Shown piece after piece: positions 24,415-32,745 of a DNA stretch of 64,000 bases (the first letter of the stretch is position 1; the number at the start of each line of letters is the position of its first letter). The position numbers were made by a program, and so were the translations under genes. The notes beneath the pieces are model-generated. The model was not told the origin of the DNA and did not search any database. It worked only from the letters and a program-made list of their open reading frames with translations. The DNA lies in contig NZ_BCQR01000005.1 of the NCBI RefSeq assembly GCF_001552175.1, forward strand, positions 1-64,000, in the 5' to 3' direction. Source of the DNA: Actinomadura kijaniata NBRC 14229 (GTDB taxonomy: Bacteria > Actinomycetota > Actinomycetes > Streptosporangiales > Streptosporangiaceae).

Positions 24415-25622
24415 TGATCGGTCGCGAGCACCGCCGGCTCCGCGCGCGGACCGTGCCGGGCGGACCCGGGCGCACGCTCTGGCTGCCCACCGCCGGGGGC
24501 GGCCTGACCGAGCACGCCGTCGGCGACCCGGTGGACTGGCCGCGTCCCGCCGCGCCGCCCGCGAGCCGCGTCGCGTACGCCGCCGCCCACGTGGTGGCCG
24601 ACCCCCGCGCCGACAACGGCCCCGGCCGCCCCGCCACGGTGGACTGGGACGCCACCCTGCGGTTCCGCCACCACCTGTGGTCCCACGGGCTGCGGGTGGC
24701 CGACGCCATGGACACCGCCCAGCGCAACATGGGCCTGGACTGGGCCGCGACCGCCGAGCTGGTCCGGCGCTCCGCCGCCGAGGCCGCCGCCGTCGGCGAC
24801 CCGGCCGAGCTGGTCGCCTGCGGCGCGGGCACCGACCACGTCCCGGACGCCGACTCCCTCAAGGCGGTCGTCGCCGCCTACGAGGAGCAGATCGAGACGG
24901 TCCGCGCGGCGGGGGCCGGGATCATCCTCATGGCCAGCCGCCAGCTCGCCCGCGTCGCCCGCGGCCCCGAGGACTACCGGGAGGTCTACGGCACGCTGCT
25001 GCGCCAGGTCGACCGGCCGGTGATCCTGCACTGGCTGGGGGAGATGTTCGACCCGAACCTGGCGGGATACTGGGGCTCGGCCGATCTGGACGAGGCGTGC
25101 GGGCACTTCCTGGCACTGGTCGGCGAGCACGCCGCGCACGTCGACGGCGTGAAGGTGTCGCTGCTGGACGCCGACCGCGAGGTGTGGCTGCGCGAGCGCC
25201 TGCCGGACGGCGTCCGCCTCTACACCGGGGACGACTTCCACTACCCGGACCTGATCGCCGGTGGCAGCGACGCGCTGCTGGGGATCTTCGACGCGATCGC
25301 CCCGGCCGCCGCGACCGCGCTGCACGCGCTCGACGTGGGTGACGCGGACGCCTACCGGGCGGCGTTCGAGCCGACCGTGCCGCTGGCGCGGAAGATCTTC
25401 GAGGCGCCGACCTACCACTACAAGACCGGCATCGTGTTCCTGGCCTGGCTGAACGGCCACCAGGACGCCTTCGCCATGGTCAACGGCGCGCACGGCGCCC
25501 GTTCGGTCGTCCACCTGGCCGAGGTCTTCCGGCTGGCGGACGCGGCGGGGCTGCTCGCCGACCCGGGCCGCGCCGTCGCCCGCATGCGCGCCCTCCTCGC
25601 GACCTACGGAGTGGACCGATGA
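24414..25622 (+). CDS. DUF993 family protein (dihydrodipicolinate synthase-like barrel)
   Basis: 402 residues. After a variable N-terminus (TLWLPTAGGGLTEHAVGDPV) it has DWDATLRFRHHLWSHGLRVA, AMDTAQRNMGLDW, AGTDHVPD and a barrel half with PVILHWLGEMFDP and HVDGVKVSLLDADREV. The K in VDGVKVS sits where class I DapA-type lyases have their Schiff-base lysine (inference). DUF993 has no assigned reaction that I know. The start overlaps the previous stop (TGATG) and its stop overlaps the next start (ATGA), so the three proteins are made together. Confidence 0.85.
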   Translation: MIGREHRRLRARTVPGGPGRTLWLPTAGGGLTEHAVGDPVDWPRPAAPPASRVAYAAAHVVADPRADNGPGRPATVDWDATLRFRHHLWSHGLRVADAMDTAQRNMGLDWAATAELVRRSAAEAAAVGDPAELVACGAGTDHVPDADSLKAVVAAYEEQIETVRAAGAGIILMASRQLARVARGPEDYREVYGTLLRQVDRPVILHWLGEMFDPNLAGYWGSADLDEACGHFLALVGEHAAHVDGVKVSLLDADREVWLRERLPDGVRLYTGDDFHYPDLIAGGSDALLGIFDAIAPAAATALHALDVGDADAYRAAFEPTVPLARKIFEAPTYHYKTGIVFLAWLNGHQDAFAMVNGAHGARSVVHLAEVFRLADAAGLLADPGRAVARMRALLATYGVDR

Positions 25623-26458
25623 CCAGGCTGTCGCTCAACCAGTGGACGACCCGGCGCTGGTCGGTCGCCGAGGCCGTGGACGGCTGCGCCCGGCACGGCC
25701 TCCCCGCGATCGGGCTGTGGCGGGAGAAGGTCGCCGAGCACGGCCTGGCCGCCACCGCCAAGCTCGTGCGGGACGCGGGCCTGCGCGTGTCCTCCCTGTG
25801 CCGGGGCGGGTTCCTCACCGGCGACACCTGGCCGCGCGACAACCGCGAGGCCATCGACGAGGCCGCCGAGCTCGGCGCGGCGTGCCTGGTCATGGTCGTC
25901 GGCGGGCTGCCCGGCGTCACGCCGGGTCAGCCGCCGGGCCCGCGCGCCTCCCGCGACCTCGCCGGGGCGCGCCGCCGGGTCGACGAGGCCCTGGCCGCCC
26001 TGGTCCCCTACGCGGCCGAACGCGACGTCCGGCTCGCGCTGGAGCCGCTGCACCCGATGTACTGCGCCGACCGCGCGGTGCTGTCCACCCTCAAGCAGGC
26101 CCTCGACCTGGCCGAGCCGTACCCCGCCGAACGCGTGGGGGTCGTCGTGGACACCTTCCACGTCTGGTGGGACCCCGAGGCGCCCGCGCAGATCGCGCGG
26201 GCGGGCGACCGGATCGCCGGCTACCAGGTGTGCGACCAGATCCACCCGCTGCCCGCCGACGCGCTGCTGGGAAGGGGGATCATGGGCGACGGCGTCATCG
26301 GGTTCGGGCCGCTGACCGAGGCCGTGCGGGACGCGGGCTACACCGGCGACGTCGAGGTCGAGATCTTCAACGCCGACGTGTGGGCCGCCGACCCCGACGA
26401 GGTGCTGGCGACCGTCCGGGCGCGCTTCGACTCCCTGGTGCGGCCCGCCCTCGGCTGA
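25619..26458 (+). CDS. Sugar phosphate isomerase/epimerase family TIM-barrel protein
   Basis: 279 residues of the xylose-isomerase-like TIM-barrel family (AP_endonuc_2). Metal-site candidates are E in RLALEPLHPMYC, D/H in VVVDTFHVWWDP, H in CDQIHPLP and E in VEVEIFNADVW. Members isomerise, epimerise or cleave sugars and keto-sugars; some act on 3-keto-glycosides made by Gfo/Idh/MocA enzymes. It is the last gene of the three-gene operon and faces the LacI-1 gene across 25 bp. Confidence 0.88.
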   Translation: MTRLSLNQWTTRRWSVAEAVDGCARHGLPAIGLWREKVAEHGLAATAKLVRDAGLRVSSLCRGGFLTGDTWPRDNREAIDEAAELGAACLVMVVGGLPGVTPGQPPGPRASRDLAGARRRVDEALAALVPYAAERDVRLALEPLHPMYCADRAVLSTLKQALDLAEPYPAERVGVVVDTFHVWWDPEAPAQIARAGDRIAGYQVCDQIHPLPADALLGRGIMGDGVIGFGPLTEAVRDAGYTGDVEVEIFNADVWAADPDEVLATVRARFDSLVRPALG

Positions 26459-26483
26459 CCGCCCCCTCCCGACGCGGGCGGGG

Positions 26484-27488
26484 TCAGACCCGCCGCGTGC
26501 TGGCGCGCAGCACGACCTCGCCCGCGACGCTCTCGACGCTCGGCCGCTCCCGCTCCTCCAGCGCCAGGTCCAGCGCCCGCTCGCCCATCGCGGTGAGCGG
26601 CAGCCGGACCGTCGTCAGGGCGGGCACCTGGTCGCGCAGCGTCTCGATGTCGTCGAACCCGGCGACCGACAGCGTCCCCGGAACGTCCACGCCCCGCTCC
26701 CGCAGCGCCGCCAGCGCCCCGACCGCCATCACGTCGTTGACCGCGAAGACGCAGGTGACGTCGTCCAGCCCGGCGTCGACCAGCGCGCCCGCCGCCGCGT
26801 GCCCGCCGTCGCGGTCGAACCCGCCGGGGACCACGCGCGGCGCGGGCAGGCCGAGGTCGGCCAGGGCCGCGGCGAACCCCTCGGTGCGGTCGGCGGCGGT
26901 CAGCAGGCGCTCCGGACCGGCCAGCACCGCGAACCGCCGGTGCCCCAGCTCCGCCAGCGCGCGGGCCAGCGCCGCCGCGCCCTCGCGGTTGGCGGGCGCG
27001 ACCGTGTCCACGCCGAGCCGGTCCTGCCCGACGCAGGCGACCCGCCCGCCGGCCGTGCGGTACCGCTCGATCTCGGTGGCGAGGCGTTCGGTGACGGCCG
27101 GGTCGGCGGTGCGGGACCCGGCCAGCACCACCGCCCGGACCCGCTGCGCGCGCAGCGTGGACACCAGGGAGATCTCCCGCTCGGGGTCGCGGTGCGTCGC
27201 GCCGATCATCACGGTGCAGCCGTGCCGGTCGGCGGCCCGCATCGCACCCTCGGCCAGGGCGGCGAAGTAGGGGTCGGTGAGCGCGTGCACCACCAGCCCG
27301 ACCACGTTGCTGGACCCGCGGGCCAGGGTCTGCGCGGTCACGTCGGGCTCGTAGCCGAGCTCGGCGGCGGCCCGCTCGACCCGCTGGCGCAGCGCGGCGC
27401 CGACCCGGCGGTTGCTGCCGTTCAGCACGCGTGAGGCGGTGGCGAGGGAGACCCCCGCGCGGCGGGCCACGTCCTCAAGCGTGATCAC
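26484..27488 (-). CDS. LacI family transcriptional regulator 1
   Basis: 334 residues. The HTH and hinge are at the very N-terminus (ITLEDVARRAGVSLATASRV, then LNGSNRRVGA), followed by a periplasmic-binding-like sensor domain (VVGLVVHALTDPYFAALAEG, AVNDVMAVGAL, SVAGFDDIETLRD). GTG start with GGGGGA. It lies between the Gfo/DUF993 operon and the rest of the sugar locus, with an AAGCGCTT palindrome about 52 bp upstream, so I infer it binds the AAGCGCTT sites and represses its own gene and the sugar operons until a sugar ligand is present. Confidence 0.92.
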   Translation of the reverse strand: MITLEDVARRAGVSLATASRVLNGSNRRVGAALRQRVERAAAELGYEPDVTAQTLARGSSNVVGLVVHALTDPYFAALAEGAMRAADRHGCTVMIGATHRDPEREISLVSTLRAQRVRAVVLAGSRTADPAVTERLATEIERYRTAGGRVACVGQDRLGVDTVAPANREGAAALARALAELGHRRFAVLAGPERLLTAADRTEGFAAALADLGLPAPRVVPGGFDRDGGHAAAGALVDAGLDDVTCVFAVNDVMAVGALAALRERGVDVPGTLSVAGFDDIETLRDQVPALTTVRLPLTAMGERALDLALEERERPSVESVAGEVVLRASTRRV

Positions 27489-27529
27489 TCGGTCCCCCTG
27501 GTGCGACGGTCGGACGGCGCTGTGCCGAC

Positions 27530-27553
27530 ACCCTACCGTGGTAAGCGCTTTCC
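27530..27553 (-). promoter_or_regulatory. Autoregulatory operator and -10 of LacI-1
   Basis: GGTAAGCGCTTTCC at 27540-27553 is a 14-bp palindrome with one mismatch pair, sharing the AAGCGCTT core. On the minus strand TAGGGT (27535-27530) follows it as a plausible -10, so the operator sits in the promoter spacer. No good -35 is visible. Confidence 0.55.
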
Positions 27554-27642
27554 AGAGGAAGTCCCCGCCGCGCGGCGACCTTCCGGGCCCTCCCCGGCGA
27601 CCAGCGGCCGGGACGAGGAGGGCGGCCGTGGCACCGACGACG

Positions 27643-28680
27643 TCACCAGGAGAAGCGGAACACCGTCGTGGAGACGCGCGTCCCGCCGGGGCGCAGCACC
27701 GTCGACGGGAACGCGGGCTGGTTGGGGGAGTCGGGGAAGTGCTGGGTCTCCAGGCAGAACCCCGCGCCCTGCCGGTAGGCGCGCCCGCCGGTCCCGACCA
27801 CCGAGCCGGTGAGGAAGTTGCCCGAGTAGAACTGCACGCCGGGCTCGGTGGTGAGCACCTCCATCACCCGGCCCGACCCCGGCTCCTCCACGCGAGCCGC
27901 CGGGAGCGGCGCGTCGGCGGGCGCGTCGCGCAGCACGAGGGTGTGGTCGTAGCCGCTGCCGACGAGCAGCTGCGGATGCGGGTCGCGGAGGCGCTCCCCG
28001 ATGGCGCGCGGCGCGCGGAAGTCGAACGGGGTCCCCTCCACCGGCGCGATCTTCCCGGTGGGGATCTGGTGCCCGTCCACCGGCAGGTACCGGTCGGCCT
28101 CGACGGTCAGCACGTGGCCGTACACGTCGCCGGAGTCCTCCCCGGCCAGGTTGAAGTAGGAGTGGTTGGTGAGGTTCACGACGGTCGGCGCGTCGGCGGT
28201 CGCCCGGTAGTCGATCCGCAGCGCGTCGTCGGTGAGGGTGTAGGTCACCTCGGCGCGCAGCGTCCCCGGATAGCCCTCCTCGCCGTCGGGGCTGACGCGG
28301 GCGAGGGTGACGCGGTCCGGGCCGGAACCGGTCACCTCCCAGACGCGCTTGTCGAAGCCGCGTTCGCCGCCGTGCAGGCTGTTGGGGCCGTTGTTGACCG
28401 GCAGCCGGTGCTCGCGGCCGTCGAGCCGGAACCGCCCGCCCGCGATGCGGTTGCCGTACCGGCCGACGACCGCGCCGAAGTAGCGGCTCCTGGTCAGGTA
28501 GTCCTCCAGGGTGGAGCAGCCGAGCACCACGTTGGCGCGCCCGCCGTCGCGGCCGGGGACCTCCAGCGTCTGGACGACGCAGCCGTAGGTGAGGATCCGG
28601 GCGCGCAGCCCCGAACCGCTCTCCAGCGTGTGGCGGTGCACGGCGGTGCCGTCGGGCAGGGTTCCGAACTTCTCGCTCAT
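27643..28680 (-). CDS. galM: Aldose 1-epimerase (galactose mutarotase family)
   Basis: 345 residues, the usual length. Catalytic candidates are H103 (LHGG), H173 (TNHSYFNL) and E279 (TTEPGVQFYSGN), all in conserved blocks. It interconverts alpha and beta anomers of hexoses or pentoses such as galactose or arabinose. The N-terminus GTLPDGTAVHRHTL is typical. It starts 9 bp after the end of the LacI-2 gene on the same strand, so both are probably co-transcribed from the GCAACCGGTTGC-controlled promoter. Confidence 0.93.
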   Translation of the reverse strand: MSEKFGTLPDGTAVHRHTLESGSGLRARILTYGCVVQTLEVPGRDGGRANVVLGCSTLEDYLTRSRYFGAVVGRYGNRIAGGRFRLDGREHRLPVNNGPNSLHGGERGFDKRVWEVTGSGPDRVTLARVSPDGEEGYPGTLRAEVTYTLTDDALRIDYRATADAPTVVNLTNHSYFNLAGEDSGDVYGHVLTVEADRYLPVDGHQIPTGKIAPVEGTPFDFRAPRAIGERLRDPHPQLLVGSGYDHTLVLRDAPADAPLPAARVEEPGSGRVMEVLTTEPGVQFYSGNFLTGSVVGTGGRAYRQGAGFCLETQHFPDSPNQPAFPSTVLRPGGTRVSTTVFRFSW

Positions 28681-28689
28681 CAGGGGTCC

Positions 28690-29682
28690 TCACCGGGGAA
28701 GCCGCGCGGGCGCGGCGGTGGACTCGCGGACGACCAGTGTCGTCTGCAGGCTCGTCACGGAGGGTCCCGCCTCCTCGGCGCCGACCTGCTGCAGCAGCAT
28801 GTCGACGGCGGTGCGGCCCGCCGCGACCGTCGGCATCGCCACCGTGGTCAGCTTCGGCCGGGCCAGCCGTCCCTGCATGATGTCGTCGAAGCCGACCACG
28901 CTGACGTCGCCGGGGACCGCGACGCCGCGTTCCTCCAGGCCCTCCAGCAGGCCGATCGCCATCAGGTCGTTGTAGGCGAGCACGCCGGTGGCGCCGGCCG
29001 CCAGCACCTCCGGCGCGGCCAGCAGCCCGCCCTGCTCGGTGGGCGCGTTGGGGCCGAGCGCGGTCAGCCGCGCGCCCGCCTCCGCCGCGGCCCGCTCGGC
29101 CGCGTCCTGGATGAGGCCGCTGTTCCAGGAGCCGGACGGGCCCGTCAGCAGCGCCAGCTCGCGGTGGCCGAGCGAGGTCAGGTGCCCGACCGCCTGCCGG
29201 GCCCCGTCGGCGACGTCCATCAGCACCGCGGGCAGCCCCCTGACCGGCCGGTTCACCACCACGAACGGCACGTCCCGGCGCAGCCGGTCGATCGCCCGGT
29301 TCGACAGCCGGGGGCTGCACAGCAGCACCCCGTCCACCTGCTTGGAGAAGGTCTGGATCAGCTCCTCCTCCACCCGGGGGTCCTCGTCGGTGTCGGCGAC
29401 GAACACGTGGTAGTCGCGCAGCCGGGCGTGCGCCTGGGCGGCCTTGATGAGCGGGGGGAAGAACGGGTTGGCGATGTCGGCGACGATGAGCCCGATGTTG
29501 TGGGTGCGGCCGGTGGTGAGCGCGCGGGCGGCCCGGTTGGGCCGGTAGCCGAGCCGTTCGGCCTCCGCCAGCACGCGGGTGCGGGTCTCCGGGTTGACCA
29601 GGTGGGGCGCCGAGAAGGTGCGCGACACCGTGGAGACGTGCACACCGCAGGCCCGCGCCACGTCACGGATCGTTACGGCCAA
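28690..29682 (-). CDS. LacI family transcriptional regulator 2
   Basis: 330 residues from TTG 29682, chosen because GAGAGGA lies six bases upstream and the HTH begins at residue 3 (VTIRDVARACGVHVSTVSRT); the longer open frame has no support. The sensor domain includes NIGLIVADIANPFFPPLIKA, GVLAYNDLMAIGLLEG and VSVVGFDDIMQGRL. A perfect TGCAACCGGTTGCA palindrome overlaps its -10, and a second copy lies towards the divergent transporter operon, which marks it as autoregulated and as a controller of that operon (inference). Confidence 0.92.
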   Translation of the reverse strand: MAVTIRDVARACGVHVSTVSRTFSAPHLVNPETRTRVLAEAERLGYRPNRAARALTTGRTHNIGLIVADIANPFFPPLIKAAQAHARLRDYHVFVADTDEDPRVEEELIQTFSKQVDGVLLCSPRLSNRAIDRLRRDVPFVVVNRPVRGLPAVLMDVADGARQAVGHLTSLGHRELALLTGPSGSWNSGLIQDAAERAAAEAGARLTALGPNAPTEQGGLLAAPEVLAAGATGVLAYNDLMAIGLLEGLEERGVAVPGDVSVVGFDDIMQGRLARPKLTTVAMPTVAAGRTAVDMLLQQVGAEEAGPSVTSLQTTLVVRESTAAPARLPR

Positions 29683-29709
29683 GGGGAGTCCTCTCGTCGG
29701 GGCGTGGCC

Positions 29710-29727
29710 ATTATGCAACCGGTTGCA
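29710..29727 (-). promoter_or_regulatory. LacI-2 promoter with GCAACCGGTTGC operator
   Basis: The 14-bp perfect palindrome TGCAACCGGTTGCA is at 29714-29727. On the minus strand CATAAT (29715-29710) is a good -10 that overlaps its edge; TTTGCT 17 nt upstream is a weak -35. Transcription would start near 29703. Confidence 0.65.
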
Positions 29728-29767
29728 ACCGAAGCAAAGGCCGGAACTCATTGTCGCAAACTGGGCC

Positions 29768-29814
29768 TTGACGTTTCGCCCGGATGACGCCAATGTTTCC
29801 TGCAACCGGTTGCG
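29768..29814 (+). promoter_or_regulatory. Promoter of the sugar ABC operon with GCAACCGGTTGC operator
   Basis: TTGACG (29768-29773) and AATGTT (29792-29797, 18-nt spacer) form a fair promoter, and the palindrome GCAACCGGTTGC at 29802-29813 covers the expected start. The site is 87 bp from its twin at 29714-29727, a spacing that could allow looping by a tetrameric LacI-type protein. Confidence 0.55.
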
Positions 29815-29922
29815 GTGTGACGGGGCCCACACCCCCCGTCGCCGTCCGGACGTGCCCTTTCCACCCCCGTTCCCCGTCGTTCCCCCGTCCCCGAAGGTCG
29901 GGCCGGTCCCGAGGCGCCGTTG

Positions 29923-29936
29923 AGTAAGCGCTTTCC
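29923..29936 (+). promoter_or_regulatory. AAGCGCTT operator in the leader of the sugar ABC operon
   Basis: AGTAAGCGCTTTCC carries the same AAGCGCTT core (29926-29933) as the LacI-1 sites. It lies about 40 bp before the first permease GTG and downstream of the predicted promoter, so it would work as a roadblock or mark a second promoter that I cannot see. Confidence 0.55.
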
Positions 29937-29972
29937 CGGCTCGGTCGCCGAACTCGCACGAAGGAGGCGCTC

Positions 29973-30905
29973 GTGGCAACCGCCGACCTGAGCGTGACCG
30001 AGGGCGTGGCCGGGCGCGGCCGCCGCCGGTCCACGCGCGGGCCCCGCACGCCATACGCGCTGATAGCGCCCGCGGTGCTGCTGATGATCGGGTTCCTGGT
30101 GTACCCGATGGCCAGCGTCTTCTACTACAGCCTCCAGCACTACAACGTCACCAAGCCGTGGGACAACGGCTTCGCCGGCCTGGACAACTTCCGCCAGATG
30201 TTCGGCGACGCCCTGTTCTGGCAGAGCCTCGGGTTCAGCGCCAAGTGGGTCGCGGCCACCGTCGGCTTCCAGCTGTTGCTCGGCCTGGGGCTGGCGCTGC
30301 TGGTGAACGAGTCGTTCGTCGGCCGGGCCCTGTCGCGGGCGCTGGTGTTCTCGCCCTGGGCGGTGTCCGGCGTGCTCACCACCAGCATCTGGGTGCTGCT
30401 CTACAACCCGACCACCGGGTTCACCAGGTACCTGGCCGACCTCGGGCTGGGGCAGCACGGCTCGTCGCCGCTGGCCGACCCGGGCGCGGTGTTCCCGGCG
30501 GCGGTGCTGACCGAGCTGTGGCGCGGCGTGCCGTTCTTCGCGATCCTGCTGCTGGCCGACCTGCAGAGCATCCCCAGGGACCTGTACGAGGCGTCCGCCG
30601 TGGACGGCGCGTCCCGGCTGCGCCGCTTCTGGCACATCACGCTCCCGCACCTGAAGGACGCCATCATCCTGTCCACGCTGCTGCGCGCGGTGTGGGAGTT
30701 CAACAACGTCGACCTCCTCTACACCCTCACCAACGGCGGCCCCGCCAACCAGACCACCACGCTGCCGCTGTACGTGGCGCACAAGGCGACGGTGGCGCAC
30801 GAGTTCGGCTACGGCTCGGCGCTGACGGCGGCGGCGTTCTTCATCCTGCTCTTCTGCTCGATCCTCTACCTGCGCCTCAGCAAGTTCGGAGGTGACCGGA
30901 CATGA
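29973..30905 (+). CDS. Sugar ABC transporter permease 1 (MalF/UgpA type)
   Basis: 310 residues with six predicted transmembrane helices after an Arg-rich cytosolic leader; the first is YALIAPAVLLMIGFLVYPMA. The EAA-type coupling loop is YEASAVDGASRLRRFWHITL. It is a CUT1-family permease for import of sugars or oligosaccharides. GTG start with AGGAGG. It opens a long operon in which the second permease overlaps by ATGA. No ATPase gene is in the window, so a shared MsiK-type ATPase probably drives it (known for actinobacteria). Confidence 0.93.
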   Translation: MATADLSVTEGVAGRGRRRSTRGPRTPYALIAPAVLLMIGFLVYPMASVFYYSLQHYNVTKPWDNGFAGLDNFRQMFGDALFWQSLGFSAKWVAATVGFQLLLGLGLALLVNESFVGRALSRALVFSPWAVSGVLTTSIWVLLYNPTTGFTRYLADLGLGQHGSSPLADPGAVFPAAVLTELWRGVPFFAILLLADLQSIPRDLYEASAVDGASRLRRFWHITLPHLKDAIILSTLLRAVWEFNNVDLLYTLTNGGPANQTTTLPLYVAHKATVAHEFGYGSALTAAAFFILLFCSILYLRLSKFGGDRT

Positions 30906-31834
30906 CCCGGTCGACGACCACGACGGCGACCGGCGGCCCCGCCGACACCGGGACGCCCACCGTCGGCCGGGACGCCCCGGCCGCGAAGGAACCGGTGCGC
31001 AGGGCCGCGCCCCGGCGGCGCGGGCGCGACGGGGCCCGCCCCTGGGAGATCTGGGTCCCGCTCGGGCTGTACCTGGCGTTCACGCTGGTGCCGTTCTACT
31101 GGATGCTGCTGTACGCGTTCCGGCCCAGCGGCACCACCGGCCTGCTGCCCTGGCCGCTGACCCTGGACCACCTGCTCCGGGTCTGGAACGAGTCCGGGTT
31201 CGGCGTCTACTTCGCCAACAGCCTCAAGGTCGGGCTGGTGTCGATGGTCGCCACGACCGTGGTGGCGCTCGCCGGCGGCTACGGCCTGGCCCGCTACGAC
31301 TTCCGCGGCAAGAAGGCGTTCCTGCTGGCGATGCTGTGCACGCAGTTCATCCCCGGCGCGCTGATGCTGGTCCCGCTGTTCGAGATCTTCAAGACGGTGG
31401 GCCTGGTCAACAGCCTCTGGAGCGTCATCGTCGCCGAGACGGTGTTCCAGCTGCCACTGTCGCTGATCCTGCTCAGCGGGTTCATCAGGAACGTGCCGCG
31501 GGAGCTGGAGGAGGCCGCCTGGGTGGACGGCTGCTCGCGGTTCCGGGGGTTCCTGGTCACGGTGCTGCCGCTGCTGCGGCCCGGGCTGATCGCGGTGGGG
31601 TCGTTCGCGTTCATCCACAGCTGGAACCACTTCCTGTTCGCGCTGATGTTCCTCAGCGACCAGGAGAAGTACACGGTGCCGGTCGGGCTCAGCTACACCA
31701 TCGGCGAGTCCGGCAGCGACCTCGGCTCGCTGGCGGCGGGCGGCGTCGTCGCGGCCGTCCCGGTCATCATCATCTTCGCGCTCATCCAGCGGTACCTGGT
31801 CAAGGGCCTCAGCGCCGGGGCGGTGAAGGGATGA
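30902..31834 (+). CDS. Sugar ABC transporter permease 2 (MalG/UgpE type)
   Basis: 310 residues. After a charged N-terminus the first helix is VPLGLYLAFTLVPFYWMLLY; the EAA loop is EEAAWVDGCSRFRGFLVTVL; and the C-terminal helix ends in the usual QRYLVKGLSAGAVKG. It forms the membrane channel with permease 1. The start overlaps permease 1 by ATGA and its stop overlaps the SDR start by ATGA, consistent with one polycistronic mRNA. Confidence 0.93.
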   Translation: MTRSTTTTATGGPADTGTPTVGRDAPAAKEPVRRAAPRRRGRDGARPWEIWVPLGLYLAFTLVPFYWMLLYAFRPSGTTGLLPWPLTLDHLLRVWNESGFGVYFANSLKVGLVSMVATTVVALAGGYGLARYDFRGKKAFLLAMLCTQFIPGALMLVPLFEIFKTVGLVNSLWSVIVAETVFQLPLSLILLSGFIRNVPRELEEAAWVDGCSRFRGFLVTVLPLLRPGLIAVGSFAFIHSWNHFLFALMFLSDQEKYTVPVGLSYTIGESGSDLGSLAAGGVVAAVPVIIIFALIQRYLVKGLSAGAVKG

Positions 31835-32745
31835 GCGCCCTGGAGCCCGGCAGCCGGGTGCTGGTCACCGGCAGCGCGGGCCGGTTCGGCCGCAGCGTGG
31901 TCGCCGACCTGGCCGCCGCCGGGCACGAGGTGGTCGGGATCGACCCCGCGCCCGGCACCCCCGAGGCGTGCGCGACGGCGCTGCCGGCCGACCTGACCGA
32001 CCTCGGCGAGGCGTACGGGGCGCTGACCCGGTTCCGGCCGCGCGCGGTGGTCCACCTGGCGGCGATCGCGACCCCGTTCAGCCGCACCGACGCGCTCACC
32101 TACCGGGTCAACACCCAGCTGGCGTTCAACGTCTGCGAGGCCGCCGTCCACACCGGCGTGGAACGCGTCGTGGTCGCCAGCAGTCCCACCGTCATCGGCT
32201 ACGGCGCGCCGCACGGCTGGTCCCCGTCCTACCTGCCGATCGACGAGGACCATCCGGCCGAGCCCTGGAACGCCTACAGCCTGTCCAAGCTAGCTGCCGA
32301 GCAGACGATGCGGATGTTCGCGGCCGCGGCGGGGGACCGGACCCGGCTGGCGGCGGTGCGGCCCTGCTTCGTGGTGGCCCCCGAGGAGTGGCGGGGCGCG
32401 CCGACCCAGAGCGGCCACGGCATCGCCGAACGCCTGGACCGGCCCGAGCTCGGCGGGGTGTCGCTGTTCAACTACGTGGACGCCCGCGACGCCGCCGACC
32501 TGGTGCGCGTGCTGCTGGACGCGCTGCCGGAGCTGCCCAACGGCGAGGTGTTCTTCGCGGGCGCGGGCGACGCGCTGGCCCGCGAGCCCCTGGCCGACCT
32601 GCTGCCCCGCGTCGTGCCCGCGACCGCGCCGCACGCCGCGGCCCTGACCGGCACCGCCCCCGCCTTCTCCGGCGCCAAGGCCGAACGGCTGCTCGGCTGG
32701 CAGCCCAAGCGCAGCTGGCGCACCGAACTCGCGATGGAGATCTGA
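31831..32745 (+). CDS. Extended SDR, possible uronate dehydrogenase-like oxidoreductase
   Basis: 304 residues. Rossmann motif GSAGRFG at 14-20, S118/Y149/K153 as the catalytic set (ASSPTVIG, AYSLSK). The position beside a KdgD and an enolase-superfamily dehydratase suggests oxidation of a uronate C1 to the aldarolactone (inference); the sequence itself shows only an NAD(P)-dependent extended SDR. Its overlap with both neighbours (ATGA, TGATG) ties it to the operon. Confidence 0.85.
   Translation: MSALEPGSRVLVTGSAGRFGRSVVADLAAAGHEVVGIDPAPGTPEACATALPADLTDLGEAYGALTRFRPRAVVHLAAIATPFSRTDALTYRVNTQLAFNVCEAAVHTGVERVVVASSPTVIGYGAPHGWSPSYLPIDEDHPAEPWNAYSLSKLAAEQTMRMFAAAAGDRTRLAAVRPCFVVAPEEWRGAPTQSGHGIAERLDRPELGGVSLFNYVDARDAADLVRVLLDALPELPNGEVFFAGAGDALAREPLADLLPRVVPATAPHAAALTGTAPAFSGAKAERLLGWQPKRSWRTELAMEI

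Noticed and set aside
26455..26487. Imperfect GC hairpin between the isomerase and LacI-1 ends
   Set aside because: The arms TGACC/GGTCA include both stop codons but the inner part does not pair cleanly and there is no T-run; not enough for a terminator call.
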